Of a stretch of DNA of 64,000 bases, positions 35,935-45,700 are shown one piece after another. The DNA lies in NCBI RefSeq assembly GCF_900105005.1, contig NZ_LT629748.1, positions 682,001 to 746,000 of the forward strand, read 5' to 3'. The position numbers and the translations under genes are program-made. Under the pieces are notes generated by a model that was not told where the DNA came from, searched no databases, and saw only the letters and a list, made by a program, of their open reading frames with translations. The number at the start of each line of letters is the position of its first letter. The first letter of the stretch is position 1. This DNA comes from Halopseudomonas litoralis. GTDB taxonomy: Bacteria > Pseudomonadota > Gammaproteobacteria > Pseudomonadales > Pseudomonadaceae.

Positions 35935-37581
35935 TTAAACCTGCGGTGCACTGCGGGCAATCAAGGCAGCCACATCCAGTTCGCGCGGCAGGGTGCCGTA
36001 GACTCGGCCTTGATGTTGCAGCCGACTGGCGATGAAGGCGTCGGACACCGTGCTGTTGCCGGCTTCCAGCAACAGCTTGGCCTGCAGCGCGAGGGCGATA
36101 TCTTCGGTCAGCTGGCGGGCGCGGTACTGGATGTCGTCCTTGTCGGAAAAATGTTGCTGCAGCGTATGAATATGGGCTTTCAGGTGCGAATCGCCATGGC
36201 CATCGCCCAGTTCGGTAAACAGCATCTCCACCAGGGTAGGCTCCTTGGTCAGCGCGCGCAATACATCCAGACACTGCACGTTACCGGAGCCTTCCCAGAT
36301 CGAATTCACCGGTGCTTCCCGATACAGCCGTGGCAGGATGCTGTCTTCCACGTAACCGGCGCCGCCCAGGCATTCCTGGGCCTCATTGATCATGGCCGGG
36401 GCGCGTTTGCAGATCCAGTACTTGCCGATCGCGGTGACCAGTCGGGCGAATCCTGCTTCGTATTCATCGTCGAGATTATCCAGTGCTCTGGCCATGCGCA
36501 TGGTCAGCGCCACCGCAGCTTCGCTTTCCAGTGCCATGTCGGCCAGTACGTTCTGCATCAACGGCTGTTCGACCAGTACGCGACCGCCCACCTGACGATG
36601 GCTGCAATGGTGGATGGCCTGGGTCAGTGCCTGACGCATCAGTGAGCTGGAGCCGATCATGCAGTCGAAGCGGGTCATGGCAACCATTTCGATAATAGTC
36701 GGTACGCCGCGGCCTTCCTCGCCAACCATCCAGGCCAATGCGCCGCGAAACTCCACTTCGCTGGAGGCGTTGGCCTGATTGCCGAGCTTGTCTTTCAGGC
36801 GCTGGATATAGAACTGGTTGCGACTGCCATCGGGACGGTGGCGCGGCAGCAGGAAACAGCTCAAGCCCTTATCGGTCTGCGCCAAGGTCAGGAAGGCATC
36901 ACACATGGGCGCTGAGCAGAACCATTTATGCCCCAGCAACTCATAGGGCTGGCCCGGGCCTGGATTGTCTACTGGCCAGGCGCGCGTGGTGTTGGCGCGC
37001 ACATCGGTGCCGCCTTGTTTTTCAGTCATGGCCATGCCGATGGTCAGACCGGTCTTCTGTTCCATCGGCAGATTGCGCTGATCGTACTGGCGCGACAATA
37101 TCTTGGGTAACCAGCTCTCCGCCAGATTCGGTTGCAGGCGCAACGCGGGCACGCAGGCAAAGGTCATGGTCATCGGGCAACTGGTGCCGGCTTCGGCCTG
37201 GTTATGCAGATACATGGTCGCGGCGCGGGCAACGTGGGCGCCGGGGCGTGGGTCGGTCCAGGGCGCGGACGTGATGCCATGGGCGATTCCGGCATGCATC
37301 AGTTCATGATAGGCCGGGTGAAACTCGACTACATCAATACGATGGCCGTAGCGGTCATGACTATGGAACACTGGCGGGTTGGCGTTGGCCTGGAAGCCCG
37401 CCTGCATCAGGAGCCCGCCGGCCAACTGCCCGTAGGCCGACAGTTGCTCTGTTGCCCAGTCACCCCGGTAGTGGTGCACCCACTGTTGCAAGGGCAGATC
37501 GCTGTTGTACAGGTTGACGCCATCCAACGGTGGTGCCTGGTTGACGACTTCATGAGTTTCGGCACAGATGCGCGGTGTCAT
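35935..37581 (-). CDS. AidB-like acyl-CoA dehydrogenase
   Basis: A 548-aa flavoprotein of the AidB branch. [18 protein letters not shown] (about 183-200) is the AidB/acyl-CoA dehydrogenase signature, and an [15 protein letters not shown] block (about 403-417) and a DNA-binding-size C-terminal domain are present. Length equals E. coli AidB (541 aa). AidB binds FAD and DNA and protects against alkylation; its natural substrate is not settled. GAGG precedes the ATG by about 11 nt. It lies 10 nt upstream of rluE. Confidence 0.88.
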   Translation of the reverse strand: MTPRICAETHEVVNQAPPLDGVNLYNSDLPLQQWVHHYRGDWATEQLSAYGQLAGGLLMQAGFQANANPPVFHSHDRYGHRIDVVEFHPAYHELMHAGIAHGITSAPWTDPRPGAHVARAATMYLHNQAEAGTSCPMTMTFACVPALRLQPNLAESWLPKILSRQYDQRNLPMEQKTGLTIGMAMTEKQGGTDVRANTTRAWPVDNPGPGQPYELLGHKWFCSAPMCDAFLTLAQTDKGLSCFLLPRHRPDGSRNQFYIQRLKDKLGNQANASSEVEFRGALAWMVGEEGRGVPTIIEMVAMTRFDCMIGSSSLMRQALTQAIHHCSHRQVGGRVLVEQPLMQNVLADMALESEAAVALTMRMARALDNLDDEYEAGFARLVTAIGKYWICKRAPAMINEAQECLGGAGYVEDSILPRLYREAPVNSIWEGSGNVQCLDVLRALTKEPTLVEMLFTELGDGHGDSHLKAHIHTLQQHFSDKDDIQYRARQLTEDIALALQAKLLLEAGNSTVSDAFIASRLQHQGRVYGTLPRELDVAALIARSAPQV

Positions 37582-37711
37582 GATTGTGGCTCCTCAGCTC
37601 CAAGAGCGGGTAGATAGCAAAACACCTGCTTATCTTCGATGTGGGCAGGCCTGTTTCCACAGTATCCGCGCAGTGAATCACGATTCAAGAAGAGAGGCGA
37701 GGGCGGTAACA

Positions 37712-37909
37712 TCAGCCGATGATCATGATCGCGATTTCCTTGATCACGAAGGCCGCTACCCCCAGACCCAGAACAAAGAACAACACCATAGTGCCGTAGC
37801 GTCCTGCCTTGGATTTTTTCGCCAGATCCCAGACGATAAAGCCCATGAAGGCCACCAGTGCAAAGAGGCTCAGGGGCAGGGCAAGGGCTTCAAATTCTTC
37901 GTAGGACAC
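37712..37909 (-). CDS. DUF2788 small membrane protein
   Basis: A 65-aa protein from a GTG start (37909) with AGGAG 6 nt upstream. Two membrane helices (about 12-32 and 43-63) surround a basic loop KKSKAGR. The sequence fits the pseudomonad DUF2788 family. Function unknown. It is followed closely on the same strand by the aidB-like gene; co-transcription with the regulator upstream is possible. Confidence 0.8.
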   Translation of the reverse strand: MSYEEFEALALPLSLFALVAFMGFIVWDLAKKSKAGRYGTMVLFFVLGLGVAAFVIKEIAIMIIG

Positions 37910-37941
37910 AACGGACTCCTGTAAGGAAAGGAAAAGGCTGT

Positions 37942-38430
37942 TTACTTTCTGACCAGATGATTGAGTGGCAATTCCGTACTGGATACCACCTGGTTCAAGA
38001 CGAAGCTGGAACGCACGCTGGAAACACCCTCGATACGAGTCAGGGTACCGAGCAGAAATTGCTGATAATGATCCATATCCGGAACCATCACCCGTAACTG
38101 ATAATCGGCTTCCATCCCCGTGACCAGGCTGCAATCCATTACCTCCGGACAGGCGCGGATGGTGTCCTCGAAGCCGGCGAAACGATCCGGAGTATGCCGG
38201 TCCATACCGATCATCACGAAGACCGTCAGCGTCAGTCCGAGCTTTTTCGGGGCGAGTAGCGCGACCTGACGGGTAATAAATCCGGCGTCTTCCAATTGCT
38301 TGACCCGCCTGGAGCAGGGCGAGGGCGACAGGCCGATGCGCTCGGCGAGTTCCTGGTTGCTGATGCGTGAATCGTGCTGCAGGGCAGCAAGGATTTTCAG
38401 GTCATAACGGTCAAGATTGTCTTCTTGCAT
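37942..38430 (-). CDS. Lrp/AsnC-family transcriptional regulator
   Basis: A 162-aa protein. The N-terminal HTH spans about 8-50 (DLKILAALQHDSRISNQELA, then ERIGLSPSPCSRRV). The C-terminal RAM domain (about 68-145) carries GMEADYQLRV, a match to the family's G.yD....V pattern. Such proteins sense amino acids and often regulate their own gene. An 11-bp inverted repeat 45 bp upstream is a good candidate operator. Confidence 0.9.
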   Translation of the reverse strand: MQEDNLDRYDLKILAALQHDSRISNQELAERIGLSPSPCSRRVKQLEDAGFITRQVALLAPKKLGLTLTVFVMIGMDRHTPDRFAGFEDTIRACPEVMDCSLVTGMEADYQLRVMVPDMDHYQQFLLGTLTRIEGVSSVRSSFVLNQVVSSTELPLNHLVRK

Positions 38431-38475
38431 GGTGTTCTCTCTTTATATTGCCGAGAATCAAAGTGTATCGATGTA

Positions 38476-38508
38476 TTATTGCGCTACATTAGCGAAATAG
38501 CGCAATAA
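38476..38508. promoter_or_regulatory. Inverted repeat upstream of the Lrp/AsnC gene
   Basis: TTATTGCGCTA (38476-38486) and its exact complement TAGCGCAATAA (38498-38508), centre to centre 22 bp, about two helical turns. The inner sequence TTAGCGAAAT is a further half-like copy. Position and symmetry suit autoregulation. Confidence 0.55.
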
Positions 38509-38872
38509 AAGGCAAGAAATGTCGCGGCGGCGTCGCTATTATAACCACATGTTTTCAAGCCCCTGCCGGCGAGTCCAACCAGACGCTCTACGAAAGTGAC
38601 ACTGGGACGACAGGTTCTACCGGATCTGATCGTCACCCGGCTACCCAGCCCACAAGGCCACGGGACAGGCAACATCCCAAAAGGATACTCAATGGACACA
38701 GCGCCAACGGCCGACCTTGTCGGCCGTTGGCGTTTGCGGGCCCGGAAAAACTACTGCGCTCGACCATGCTGCGTTGAAAGCCTCCTCAGAATGCTCATTT
38801 ACAATATGTAAACTGCGCTTCTTCGTCGGATTTCGCCTTGCCTGGCCTTCGCTCGCTACGTTTTTCTTGTCT
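38509..38872. other. Intergenic region with a strong hairpin and repeat-like sequence
   Basis: No gene recognised. It contains the hairpin at 38702-38732. It also contains a stretch (about 38750-38870) with the palindrome TTTACAATATGTAAA and the words GCGCTTCTTCGTCGG and GGCCTTCGCTCGCTACG, which look like a dispersed intergenic repeat seen near gene ends in related bacteria (recalled, not searched). Confidence 0.4.
38702..38732 (+). terminator. 13-bp perfect hairpin, terminator-like
   Basis: CGCCAACGGCCGA, loop CCTTG, TCGGCCGTTGGCG, followed by TTT. No obvious plus-strand gene ends just before it; a short transcript or small RNA from the Lrp side is possible. Confidence 0.5.
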
Positions 38873-39757
38873 TTACACCGGGTCCTTGTGCACCAATACA
38901 TCGGCCTGCGGAAAGCGCCGCTCTATGGCGTGCCGTACCTGCTCGCCCAATTCATGGGCGTCCTTCAGCAGCAGGTCACCGGGTAGCTCCAGATGCAATT
39001 GCATGAACCACTGCTGACCTGATTCGCGGGTACGCAGGTCATGCACATCGACCACACCCGGTATGGCGCGAGCCAGGGTCAGGGCTTCCTTGCGCACCTC
39101 ATCGGGTAGTTCATGATCCATCAGGATCTGCACGGCATCTCGGCCAATCTGCAATGCACTGAAGCCGATGAGCAGGGCGATACCGATACCAAATAGAGCG
39201 TCCGCCTGGGGTATGCCGTAATGAGCGAGTACCAGAGCGGCGATGATGCTGGCGTTCATCATCAGGTCGGAGCGGTAATGCAGGGCGTCGGCGCGTATCG
39301 CGGTGGAGCCGGTATGCCGGATCACGTGGCGCTGGAAGCTCAGCAACAGCAAGGTGGCGACGATGGATGTCAGCATCACGGCGACGCCGAACCAGGCGGC
39401 ATCCAGCGGCCGGGGATTGCGCAGGTGGTCGATACCCTGATGCAGCACCAGTATGGCCGAGCCGGCAACGAATACGGACTGTGCCAGACCCGCCAGGGCT
39501 TCGGCCTTGCCGTGACCGAACCGGTGGCCTTTATCTGCTGGCGTCAATGCGTAGGCGACGGCAACCAGATTGATCACCGAAGCGCCGGCATCCATCACAG
39601 AGTCGATCAATGAGGCCAACAGACTCACCGAGCCCGACATGAACCAGACGACGGCCTTGAGTATGATCAGCGCGACGGCGACCGATACCGAGGCATAGGT
39701 TGCCAGCCGCAGCAAGCGGGCATTGCGTTCACTGCGCTGCTGAGCGGTCAGGTCCAT
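38873..39757 (-). CDS. Cation diffusion facilitator (FieF/CzcD-type metal exporter)
   Basis: A 294-aa CDF transporter with six membrane helices. Metal-site residues appear in SLIDSVMDAG (helix 2) and HYRSDLMMN (helix 5), and HRFGHGKAEALAG follows helix 2. The C-terminal cytoplasmic domain (about 210-294) is complete. It exports Zn2+, Fe2+ or similar ions using the proton gradient. The start overlaps the TGA of the lipoprotein upstream. Confidence 0.9.
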   Translation of the reverse strand: MDLTAQQRSERNARLLRLATYASVSVAVALIILKAVVWFMSGSVSLLASLIDSVMDAGASVINLVAVAYALTPADKGHRFGHGKAEALAGLAQSVFVAGSAILVLHQGIDHLRNPRPLDAAWFGVAVMLTSIVATLLLLSFQRHVIRHTGSTAIRADALHYRSDLMMNASIIAALVLAHYGIPQADALFGIGIALLIGFSALQIGRDAVQILMDHELPDEVRKEALTLARAIPGVVDVHDLRTRESGQQWFMQLHLELPGDLLLKDAHELGEQVRHAIERRFPQADVLVHKDPV

Positions 39758-40167
39758 CAGGCGCGTGCCGGCAGGCCGAGCAGCGCCAGGTGTTCGGCTT
39801 GCGGGTGATGCAGCTGCCGAGCCTGTTCCAGCGGTAGATCAACCCCCAGATCCTGCCGCAGTATTGCCTTGAGTTTCAACGGATTCACCTCGCCTTCGGC
39901 ATCAACTGCCTCGTCCAGGCGTTCCGGTGTCAGTGTGTAGCGTTCATCCGGGAAATAAATAGCCCCGGTAGTAAAGTCCACGGCAAAGGCGATCAGGCCG
40001 GGGATGACGTAGAACAGTAGTCCCATGCCGTTGAGAATGGCCACGCCGGGATCGATTTCCCCACTGATCTGGCCGCGCCGCTCGGGATAGAAAATCGATC
40101 CGCACGCTGTTAATTGAGTAACCAGAGTAGTGCCCAGCAAGATGCTGGCCAGAGCCTTCAGATGCAT
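39757..40167 (-). CDS. Uncharacterised lipoprotein
   Basis: A 136-aa lipoprotein with lipobox L-T-A-C (C22). A conserved-looking block follows: SGEIDPGVAILNG, then GLLFYVIPGLIAFAVDF with one hydrophobic helix (about 48-68) and GAIYFPDE. This resembles small pseudomonad lipoproteins of the YceK/YidQ type. Function unknown. It is coupled to the CDF exporter by a 1-nt overlap. Confidence 0.75.
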   Translation of the reverse strand: MHLKALASILLGTTLVTQLTACGSIFYPERRGQISGEIDPGVAILNGMGLLFYVIPGLIAFAVDFTTGAIYFPDERYTLTPERLDEAVDAEGEVNPLKLKAILRQDLGVDLPLEQARQLHHPQAEHLALLGLPARA

Positions 40168-40238
40168 TTCGATCCTCGTACATTGCAGGTGATTCAGTAA
40201 GCCATCACTATACGCTGCCAGACTGATTGCGAGAACTG

Positions 40239-42779
40239 ATGAACGACCTTCCTGTACACGCCGTGCTGGGTGAGCTGGACCAGCAATTGGCCAGTCATCC
40301 CAACGTGGTACTCCAGGCGCCTCCTGGCGCCGGCAAGACCACCCTGGTGCCGTTGGCGCTGCTCAATAGCCCGTGGCTGGCGGGCCAGAAGATCATTCTG
40401 CTGGAACCGCGCCGCCTTGCTGCGCGGGCCGCCGCCGAGCGGCTGGCACAGATGCTCGGCGAGCCGGTGGGGCAAACGGTGGGTTACCGCATTCGTCTGG
40501 AAACCAGGGTCAGTGCCGTCACCCGCATCGAAGTGGTTACCGAGGGCATTCTACAGCGTCTGTTGCAGGCCGATCCGGAGTTACCGGGTGTCGGGCTGGT
40601 GATCTTTGACGAGTTTCATGAGCGTAGCCTGGATGCCGATCTGGGGCTGGCGTTGTGTCTGCAGACCCAGCAGTACCTGCGTGATGAGTCGCCGCTGAAG
40701 CTGTTGGTGATGTCCGCCACCCTGGATGCTGCTGCGGTCAGCCGGTTGCTGGATGACGCACCCTTGGTCAGCAGTGAGGGCCGGCAGCACCCGGTGCAGA
40801 TCCAGCATGGCGCAGCCGTGGCGCCGGGCCAGTCACTCGAGCCGCAACTGGAGCAGGCGGTGCTGCAGGCACTGGCCACGGACAGTGGCAGCCTGTTGGT
40901 GTTTCTGCCGGGGGCGGCGGAAATTCGCAGATTGCAAACCAGGCTGCAGGACTCGTTGGCTGTCTGGCCGACTGTGGATGTTGCGCCGCTGTATGGCGAG
41001 TTGGACTTTGCCGCCCAGCGCCAGGCGATCAGTCCGGCTGAGCCCGGTCGGCGCAAGGTGGTGTTGGCCACGCCGATTGCCGAAACCAGCCTGACCATCG
41101 AGGGAGTGCGGGTGGTGATTGACTCGGGTCTGTGCCGTGAACCGGCTTTCGACCCGGTATCCGGCATGACCCGCTTGCACACCCGCCGCATCTCCCGCGC
41201 CGCCGCCGAGCAGCGTGCCGGTCGCGCCGGACGTACCGAGCCGGGTGTCTGTTACCGGCTCTGGTCTGCCGATCAGCACGCACAGTTGGCGGCCCAGAGT
41301 CAGGCCGAGATCCTCCAGGCGGATCTGGCGCCGCTGGCGCTGCAACTGGCTCAGTGGGGTATTGACGATCCTGCCGAGCTGGCCTGGCTGGATGCGCCTC
41401 CTGCCGCCGCTCTGCAGCAGGGGCGTGATCTGTTGGTGCAACTGGGCGCGCTGCGAGCCGGAGAGCATGGTTGGCAATTGACCGAGCACGGGAGTGCGCT
41501 CGCGGCATTGCCGATGCATCCGCGGCTGGCACACATGCTGGTGCGCGGCCAGCAGCTGGGGTTGGGCCGTCAGGCTTGTCGGTTGGCGGCGATACTCGGT
41601 GAGCGGGATCTGCTGCGCGGTGTGGATGACGCGGATATCAGTCGTCGACTGGCGGTGTTTGAACAGTCGCGTAATGAGCCGGCGCTGGACCGCGGCGCGC
41701 TGCAGCGTGCGCGTAAGCTGGCCGAGCAGTGGCAACGATTGATCGGTCGAGTCGCTGCCGAATCTTCACTACCGGATCCGGACAGCGAGCGCTGGGCGGG
41801 GTTGTTATTGGCGCTGGCCTACCCGGATCGTATTGCCCAGCGCCGTGGAGAAAAGGGCAGCGACTACCGACTGGCCAATGGTCGTTCTGCCAGCTTCCTT
41901 CAGGTCGATAGTCTGCAACAACAGGCATGGTTGGTGATTGCCCGTCTTGGTGGGCATGCCACGCAGCGAAATGCGCGGGTTTTCATGGCTGCAGCGCTGG
42001 ACCCGCAATGGCTGGAGCAGTATCTGCCGGAACTCGTGCATGAGGAGCAGACACTGGAATGGGACCCGCGCAGTGAGACACTGATTGCTGAGCGGCAAAG
42101 GCGCATCGGGTCACTGATCCTCAGTCGAGAGCCCTTGCCGGGAATTGATCCGGCGCAACGCAGCCGTGCGCTCTGCGGCGTGGTGCGCCGTCAGGGGCTG
42201 GCCCTGCTGCCGTGGACGCCGGCGCTGCGCCAATGGCAGGCGCGCATCCTGCTGCTGCGTCAGCAGGATCTGCAGGAAGGCCGAGAAAGCGCCTGGCCTG
42301 ATCTGTCCGATAACTGCTTGCTCGATACGCTGGAAGACTGGCTGGCGCCCTGGTTGGACAAGGTCAGCCGACTGGCGCATTTCGCGGCGCTGGACCTGGC
42401 GGGGATTCTCAGTGGAATGTTGCCATGGCCACTGCCACAACAGTTGGACGAGCAGGCGCCGAGCCATTGGGCGGTCCCGACCGGGTCACGTCTCCGCATC
42501 GACTACAGCGAACAGCCGCCGGTGTTGGCCGTGCGTCTGCAGGAAATGTTCGGCAGCCGGGAAACACCGCGCATTGCCAATGGGCGAATAGCGCTCAAGT
42601 TGCACCTATTATCCCCAGCCCGGCGACCGGTGCAGGTGACCCAGGATCTGGCTGGATTCTGGAGCGGCAGTTATGCTGAGGTGCGCAAGGATATGCGCGG
42701 ACGTTACCCTAAACATTATTGGCCGGAAAACCCGCTTGAGGCGGAGCCGACAACCCGCGCCAAGCCAAGAAAATCCTGA
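40239..42779 (+). CDS. hrpB: ATP-dependent RNA helicase HrpB
   Basis: An 846-aa DEAH-type helicase. Walker A is GAGKTT (30-35), motif II DEFHE (124-128), motif III SATLD, and motif VI QRAGRAGR lies in the second RecA domain. A helicase-associated domain and the HrpB C-terminal domain follow. Length matches E. coli HrpB (about 810-825 aa). Its physiological RNA substrate is not defined. I prefer ATG 40239 over the upstream TTG. Confidence 0.93.
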   Translation: MNDLPVHAVLGELDQQLASHPNVVLQAPPGAGKTTLVPLALLNSPWLAGQKIILLEPRRLAARAAAERLAQMLGEPVGQTVGYRIRLETRVSAVTRIEVVTEGILQRLLQADPELPGVGLVIFDEFHERSLDADLGLALCLQTQQYLRDESPLKLLVMSATLDAAAVSRLLDDAPLVSSEGRQHPVQIQHGAAVAPGQSLEPQLEQAVLQALATDSGSLLVFLPGAAEIRRLQTRLQDSLAVWPTVDVAPLYGELDFAAQRQAISPAEPGRRKVVLATPIAETSLTIEGVRVVIDSGLCREPAFDPVSGMTRLHTRRISRAAAEQRAGRAGRTEPGVCYRLWSADQHAQLAAQSQAEILQADLAPLALQLAQWGIDDPAELAWLDAPPAAALQQGRDLLVQLGALRAGEHGWQLTEHGSALAALPMHPRLAHMLVRGQQLGLGRQACRLAAILGERDLLRGVDDADISRRLAVFEQSRNEPALDRGALQRARKLAEQWQRLIGRVAAESSLPDPDSERWAGLLLALAYPDRIAQRRGEKGSDYRLANGRSASFLQVDSLQQQAWLVIARLGGHATQRNARVFMAAALDPQWLEQYLPELVHEEQTLEWDPRSETLIAERQRRIGSLILSREPLPGIDPAQRSRALCGVVRRQGLALLPWTPALRQWQARILLLRQQDLQEGRESAWPDLSDNCLLDTLEDWLAPWLDKVSRLAHFAALDLAGILSGMLPWPLPQQLDEQAPSHWAVPTGSRLRIDYSEQPPVLAVRLQEMFGSRETPRIANGRIALKLHLLSPARRPVQVTQDLAGFWSGSYAEVRKDMRGRYPKHYWPENPLEAEPTTRAKPRKS

Positions 42780-42907
42780 AATCCACCAGGAGTTCAGTGC
42801 CGGCTCCGCCGTTGATCGTTCTGGGGCGCTGAATTTTTGGCCCTGTCTTTAAGCCTCTGCCCGCCACGCGTACAATGCCCGGCCTCGTTCATCTTCGGAG
42901 CATCATC

Positions 42908-43927
42908 ATGGACAACACCAGCCAGATACTTGAGCGCAGCGCCGAGCTGTTTGCCGGCCAGCGGCTGCTGCTGGTCAATCCACCTGCGGATAGTTTGACC
43001 AGCGAACTGCCTGCGGACTGGCATATATGGACCTGGGACTATTTTGTGCAGCAGGGATTGAGCTCCAGTCTGGATGAACCGCACCTGAGTTTTTCCCATC
43101 TGTGCCCGCAGGTTGAGGAGTTGGACGGCGCCATTCTGGTGATGCCCAAGGCAATCGAACGGGCTGAGTATGCCTTGGCACAGATGGCGCCATTGCTGAA
43201 AGCCGGTTGCCCCTTGTATGTGGTAGGCGAGAAGAAGGGCGGTGTAACCCGGGCAGAGAAGCTGCTGGCGCCGTATGGCTCTGCGATCGAGAAGCTGGAT
43301 TCCGCACGTCACTGCCAGTTGTGGCGAAGTGTCGTCCAGGGCGAGATAGAAGCTTTCCAGTTGGATGATTGGCAGCGGTCTGTTCGCCTGGAATTCTCCG
43401 ATCAGACCGTCGACCTGGTCAGCCTGCCGGGGGTATTCAGTCATGGCCGATTGGATGAGGGCAGTCAGCTGCTGTTGGAGGAAAAGGCGCCGTTGCCCGC
43501 CGGCAAGGTGCTGGATTTCGGCTGCGGCGCAGGGGTGCTGGCTACCGTGCTGGCGCGGCGCAACCCTGATTCACGCTTCGAGTTGGTGGATGTCGATGCC
43601 ATGGCATTGTATTGCGCCACGCAGACCCTGAGCCAGAATGATGTGCAGGCGCAGGTCTACCCATCGGACGGCTTGAGTGATGTACATGGCCGCTTCGCCG
43701 CCGTGGTCAGCAATCCACCATTCCATACCGGCATCCGCCACGATACCAGCATCGCCGAGGCGTTTTTCAATGAGGTCACCCGCAATCTGTTGCCTGGCGG
43801 GGAGTTGCGTATTGTTGCCAATGGTTTTCTCAAGTATCCACCGCTGATCGAAACCCACATCGGCTCTTGCCGAGTACTGCGCGAGAACAACAGATTCAAG
43901 GTGTATTCAGCGGCGGCGCCAGGTTGA
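42908..43927 (+). CDS. rsmC: 16S rRNA m2G1207 methyltransferase RsmC
   Basis: A 339-aa protein with a degenerate N-terminal methyltransferase domain and an active C-terminal one: SAM site DFGCGAGV (about 203-210) and catalytic SNPPFH (about 268-273). RsmC methylates N2 of G1207 in 16S rRNA. Length equals E. coli RsmC (343 aa). GGAG lies 7 nt before ATG 42908; the upstream ATG 42875 has no such site. Confidence 0.93.
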   Translation: MDNTSQILERSAELFAGQRLLLVNPPADSLTSELPADWHIWTWDYFVQQGLSSSLDEPHLSFSHLCPQVEELDGAILVMPKAIERAEYALAQMAPLLKAGCPLYVVGEKKGGVTRAEKLLAPYGSAIEKLDSARHCQLWRSVVQGEIEAFQLDDWQRSVRLEFSDQTVDLVSLPGVFSHGRLDEGSQLLLEEKAPLPAGKVLDFGCGAGVLATVLARRNPDSRFELVDVDAMALYCATQTLSQNDVQAQVYPSDGLSDVHGRFAAVVSNPPFHTGIRHDTSIAEAFFNEVTRNLLPGGELRIVANGFLKYPPLIETHIGSCRVLRENNRFKVYSAAAPG

Positions 43928-43962
43928 TTCAACGGGCGGCCCCTGCTAAAGTTGCCGCCGTC

Positions 43963-44162
43963 TTAGGGGAGTAGTCTCTCCGGAAGCCTGTCTTCCAAGG
44001 CAAACGTCAACATACTCGGCCCGCAGGCCGTGGCGTTTGCGACCCGCCGATCACCTCCGGGTGACTGGGTTTGACGAGACCTTTGACACAGGTTCACCAG
44101 CCGAAGGCGGGGGTGCGCCTGTGTCATTGGAACAGTCTGACCCGCCTTCGTTTGGAAAGTCC
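43963..44162 (+). promoter_or_regulatory. yybP-ykoY manganese riboswitch with expression platform
   Basis: The aptamer carries both conserved metal-binding loops: TAGGGGAGTAG (43964-43974) and CATACTC (44011-44017), followed by GACGAGACCTTTGACA closing the structure near 44088. The expression platform has two mutually exclusive stems: TGACACAGG (44084-44092) with CCTGTGTCA (44118-44126), and CGAAGGCGGG (44102-44111) with CCCGCCTTCG (44141-44150). The second ends 12 nt before the start codon and close to the ribosome-binding site. Mn2+ binding probably raises expression of the exporter downstream. Confidence 0.88.
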
Positions 44163-44735
44163 GTGGAAGCCTTCTTAGTTTCAACCGGTATTGTTTCGCT
44201 GGCGGAGATCGGCGACAAGACCCAGTTATTGGCATTGCTGCTCGCCGCGCGTTTTCGCCGCCCCTGGCCGATCATCTGGGGGATTCTGCTGGCGACAATT
44301 GCCAACCACGCCTTGGCGGGTGCGGTAGGCCAACTGGTTGCGGATCTGCTCAGCGATACTTGGTTGTACAGCTTGCTGGCGATCAGCTTTCTGGCCGTCG
44401 CCGCCTGGACCTTGGTCCCGGACAAGCTGGATGATGACAACACTCCCCCCATCAGCCGTTATGGCGCCTTCGTTGCTGCACTGGTTGCCTTCTTTCTGGC
44501 GGAAATGGGCGACAAGACGCAGATTGCTACAGTGGTATTGGCCGCGCAGTTCGACGCCTATCTGTGGGTTGTGGCAGGCACCACGCTGGGCATGATGCTG
44601 GCCAACGTACCCGTGGTGTTTCTGGGTAATGTGGCGGCTGGGAAGTTGCCGCTGGGGCTTATTCGAGTCATCACTTCCCTGATATTTCTGGTGTTGGCCC
44701 TGTATGCGGGCTGGCAGGCTTTCTCCGGCGGTTAA
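44163..44735 (+). CDS. GDT1/TMEM165-family manganese exporter (UPF0016)
   Basis: A 190-aa protein from a GTG start (44163), with six helices in two homologous halves. Each half carries the family motif: EIGDKTQ (about 16-22) and EMGDKTQ (about 116-122). Bacterial members (MneA-like) export Mn2+. The start GTGGAAGCC fits homologues that begin MEAFLVSTGI, and GGAAAG lies just upstream. The leader is a Mn2+ riboswitch, which agrees with the transport role. Confidence 0.88.
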   Translation: MEAFLVSTGIVSLAEIGDKTQLLALLLAARFRRPWPIIWGILLATIANHALAGAVGQLVADLLSDTWLYSLLAISFLAVAAWTLVPDKLDDDNTPPISRYGAFVAALVAFFLAEMGDKTQIATVVLAAQFDAYLWVVAGTTLGMMLANVPVVFLGNVAAGKLPLGLIRVITSLIFLVLALYAGWQAFSGG

Positions 44736-44836
44736 TCTGGATCTGCAGTGGCCAGGGCAGACGGTCGGCGCTAGTATCCTTGCATGTTCATTGTCTCCGG
44801 GTGGGCCATTCGCCCGGAACAACATGGGAGGACAAC

Positions 44837-45679
44837 ATGAGCAACGACACTTACGTACCACCGCGGGTCTGGACCTGGGACAAGGATAATGGCGGCAAGT
44901 TTGCCAGTATCAACCGGCCGATTGCCGGGCCCACCCATGACCGGGAATTGCCCAGGGGCGAGCATCCTCTGCAGTTGTATTCGCTGGCCACGCCCAATGG
45001 GGTCAAGGTCAACATTATGTTGGAGGAGTTGGTTGAGCTGGGGATCGCCGAGGCTGAATATGATGCCTGGCTGATTCGCATCAGCGAAGGCGACCAGTTC
45101 GGCAGCGGCTTCGTCGACATCAATCCCAACTCGAAGATTCCGGCCTTGCTGGATACCAGCGTCAACCCGCCGCTGCGGGTCTTCGAGTCCGGTTCCATCC
45201 TGCTGTACCTGGCCGAGAAGTTCGGTCATTTTATTCCGCAGGATATTGCCGGGCGCACCGAGTGCCTGAACTGGCTGTTCTGGCAGATGGGCAGTGGGCC
45301 TTTGCTTGGTGGCGGCTTCGGCCATTTCTACGCCTATGCGCCGGAAAAGTTCGAATACCCGATCAATCGCTACACCATGGAAGTCAAACGTCAGCTGGAC
45401 GTGCTCAACCGGCAACTGGCCGACAATCACTACATCGCCGGAGAGCAGTACAGCATCGCCGACATGGCGATCTGGCCCTGGTACGGTGGTGTGGCGACCA
45501 ACCAAGTATACGAGGCTGCGGAATTCCTCGAAGCGCACAACTACACCCATGTACTGCGTTGGGCAGAGGAGGTCGGGCAACGTCCGGCAGTGCAGCGTGG
45601 CCGTCAGGTCAACCGCACCTGGGGCGAGCTGGATGAGCAGGTGCCGGAGCGGCATTCAGCCAGTGATTTCGATCACTGA
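44837..45679 (+). CDS. yghU: Glutathione-dependent disulfide-bond oxidoreductase YghU-like
   Basis: A 280-aa glutathione transferase of the Nu class. The N-terminal thioredoxin-like domain starts after about 45 residues (PLQLYSLATPNGVKVNIML), with the Thr/Asn-containing site typical of YghU. FESGSILLYLAE gives the glutathione gamma-glutamyl site. The C-terminal helical domain has YSIADMAIWPW. Such enzymes reduce disulfides with two glutathione molecules. GGAGG lies 6 nt before ATG 44837. Confidence 0.9.
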   Translation: MSNDTYVPPRVWTWDKDNGGKFASINRPIAGPTHDRELPRGEHPLQLYSLATPNGVKVNIMLEELVELGIAEAEYDAWLIRISEGDQFGSGFVDINPNSKIPALLDTSVNPPLRVFESGSILLYLAEKFGHFIPQDIAGRTECLNWLFWQMGSGPLLGGGFGHFYAYAPEKFEYPINRYTMEVKRQLDVLNRQLADNHYIAGEQYSIADMAIWPWYGGVATNQVYEAAEFLEAHNYTHVLRWAEEVGQRPAVQRGRQVNRTWGELDEQVPERHSASDFDH

Positions 45680-45700
45680 GACTGAGCGATCCCAGGTTTC

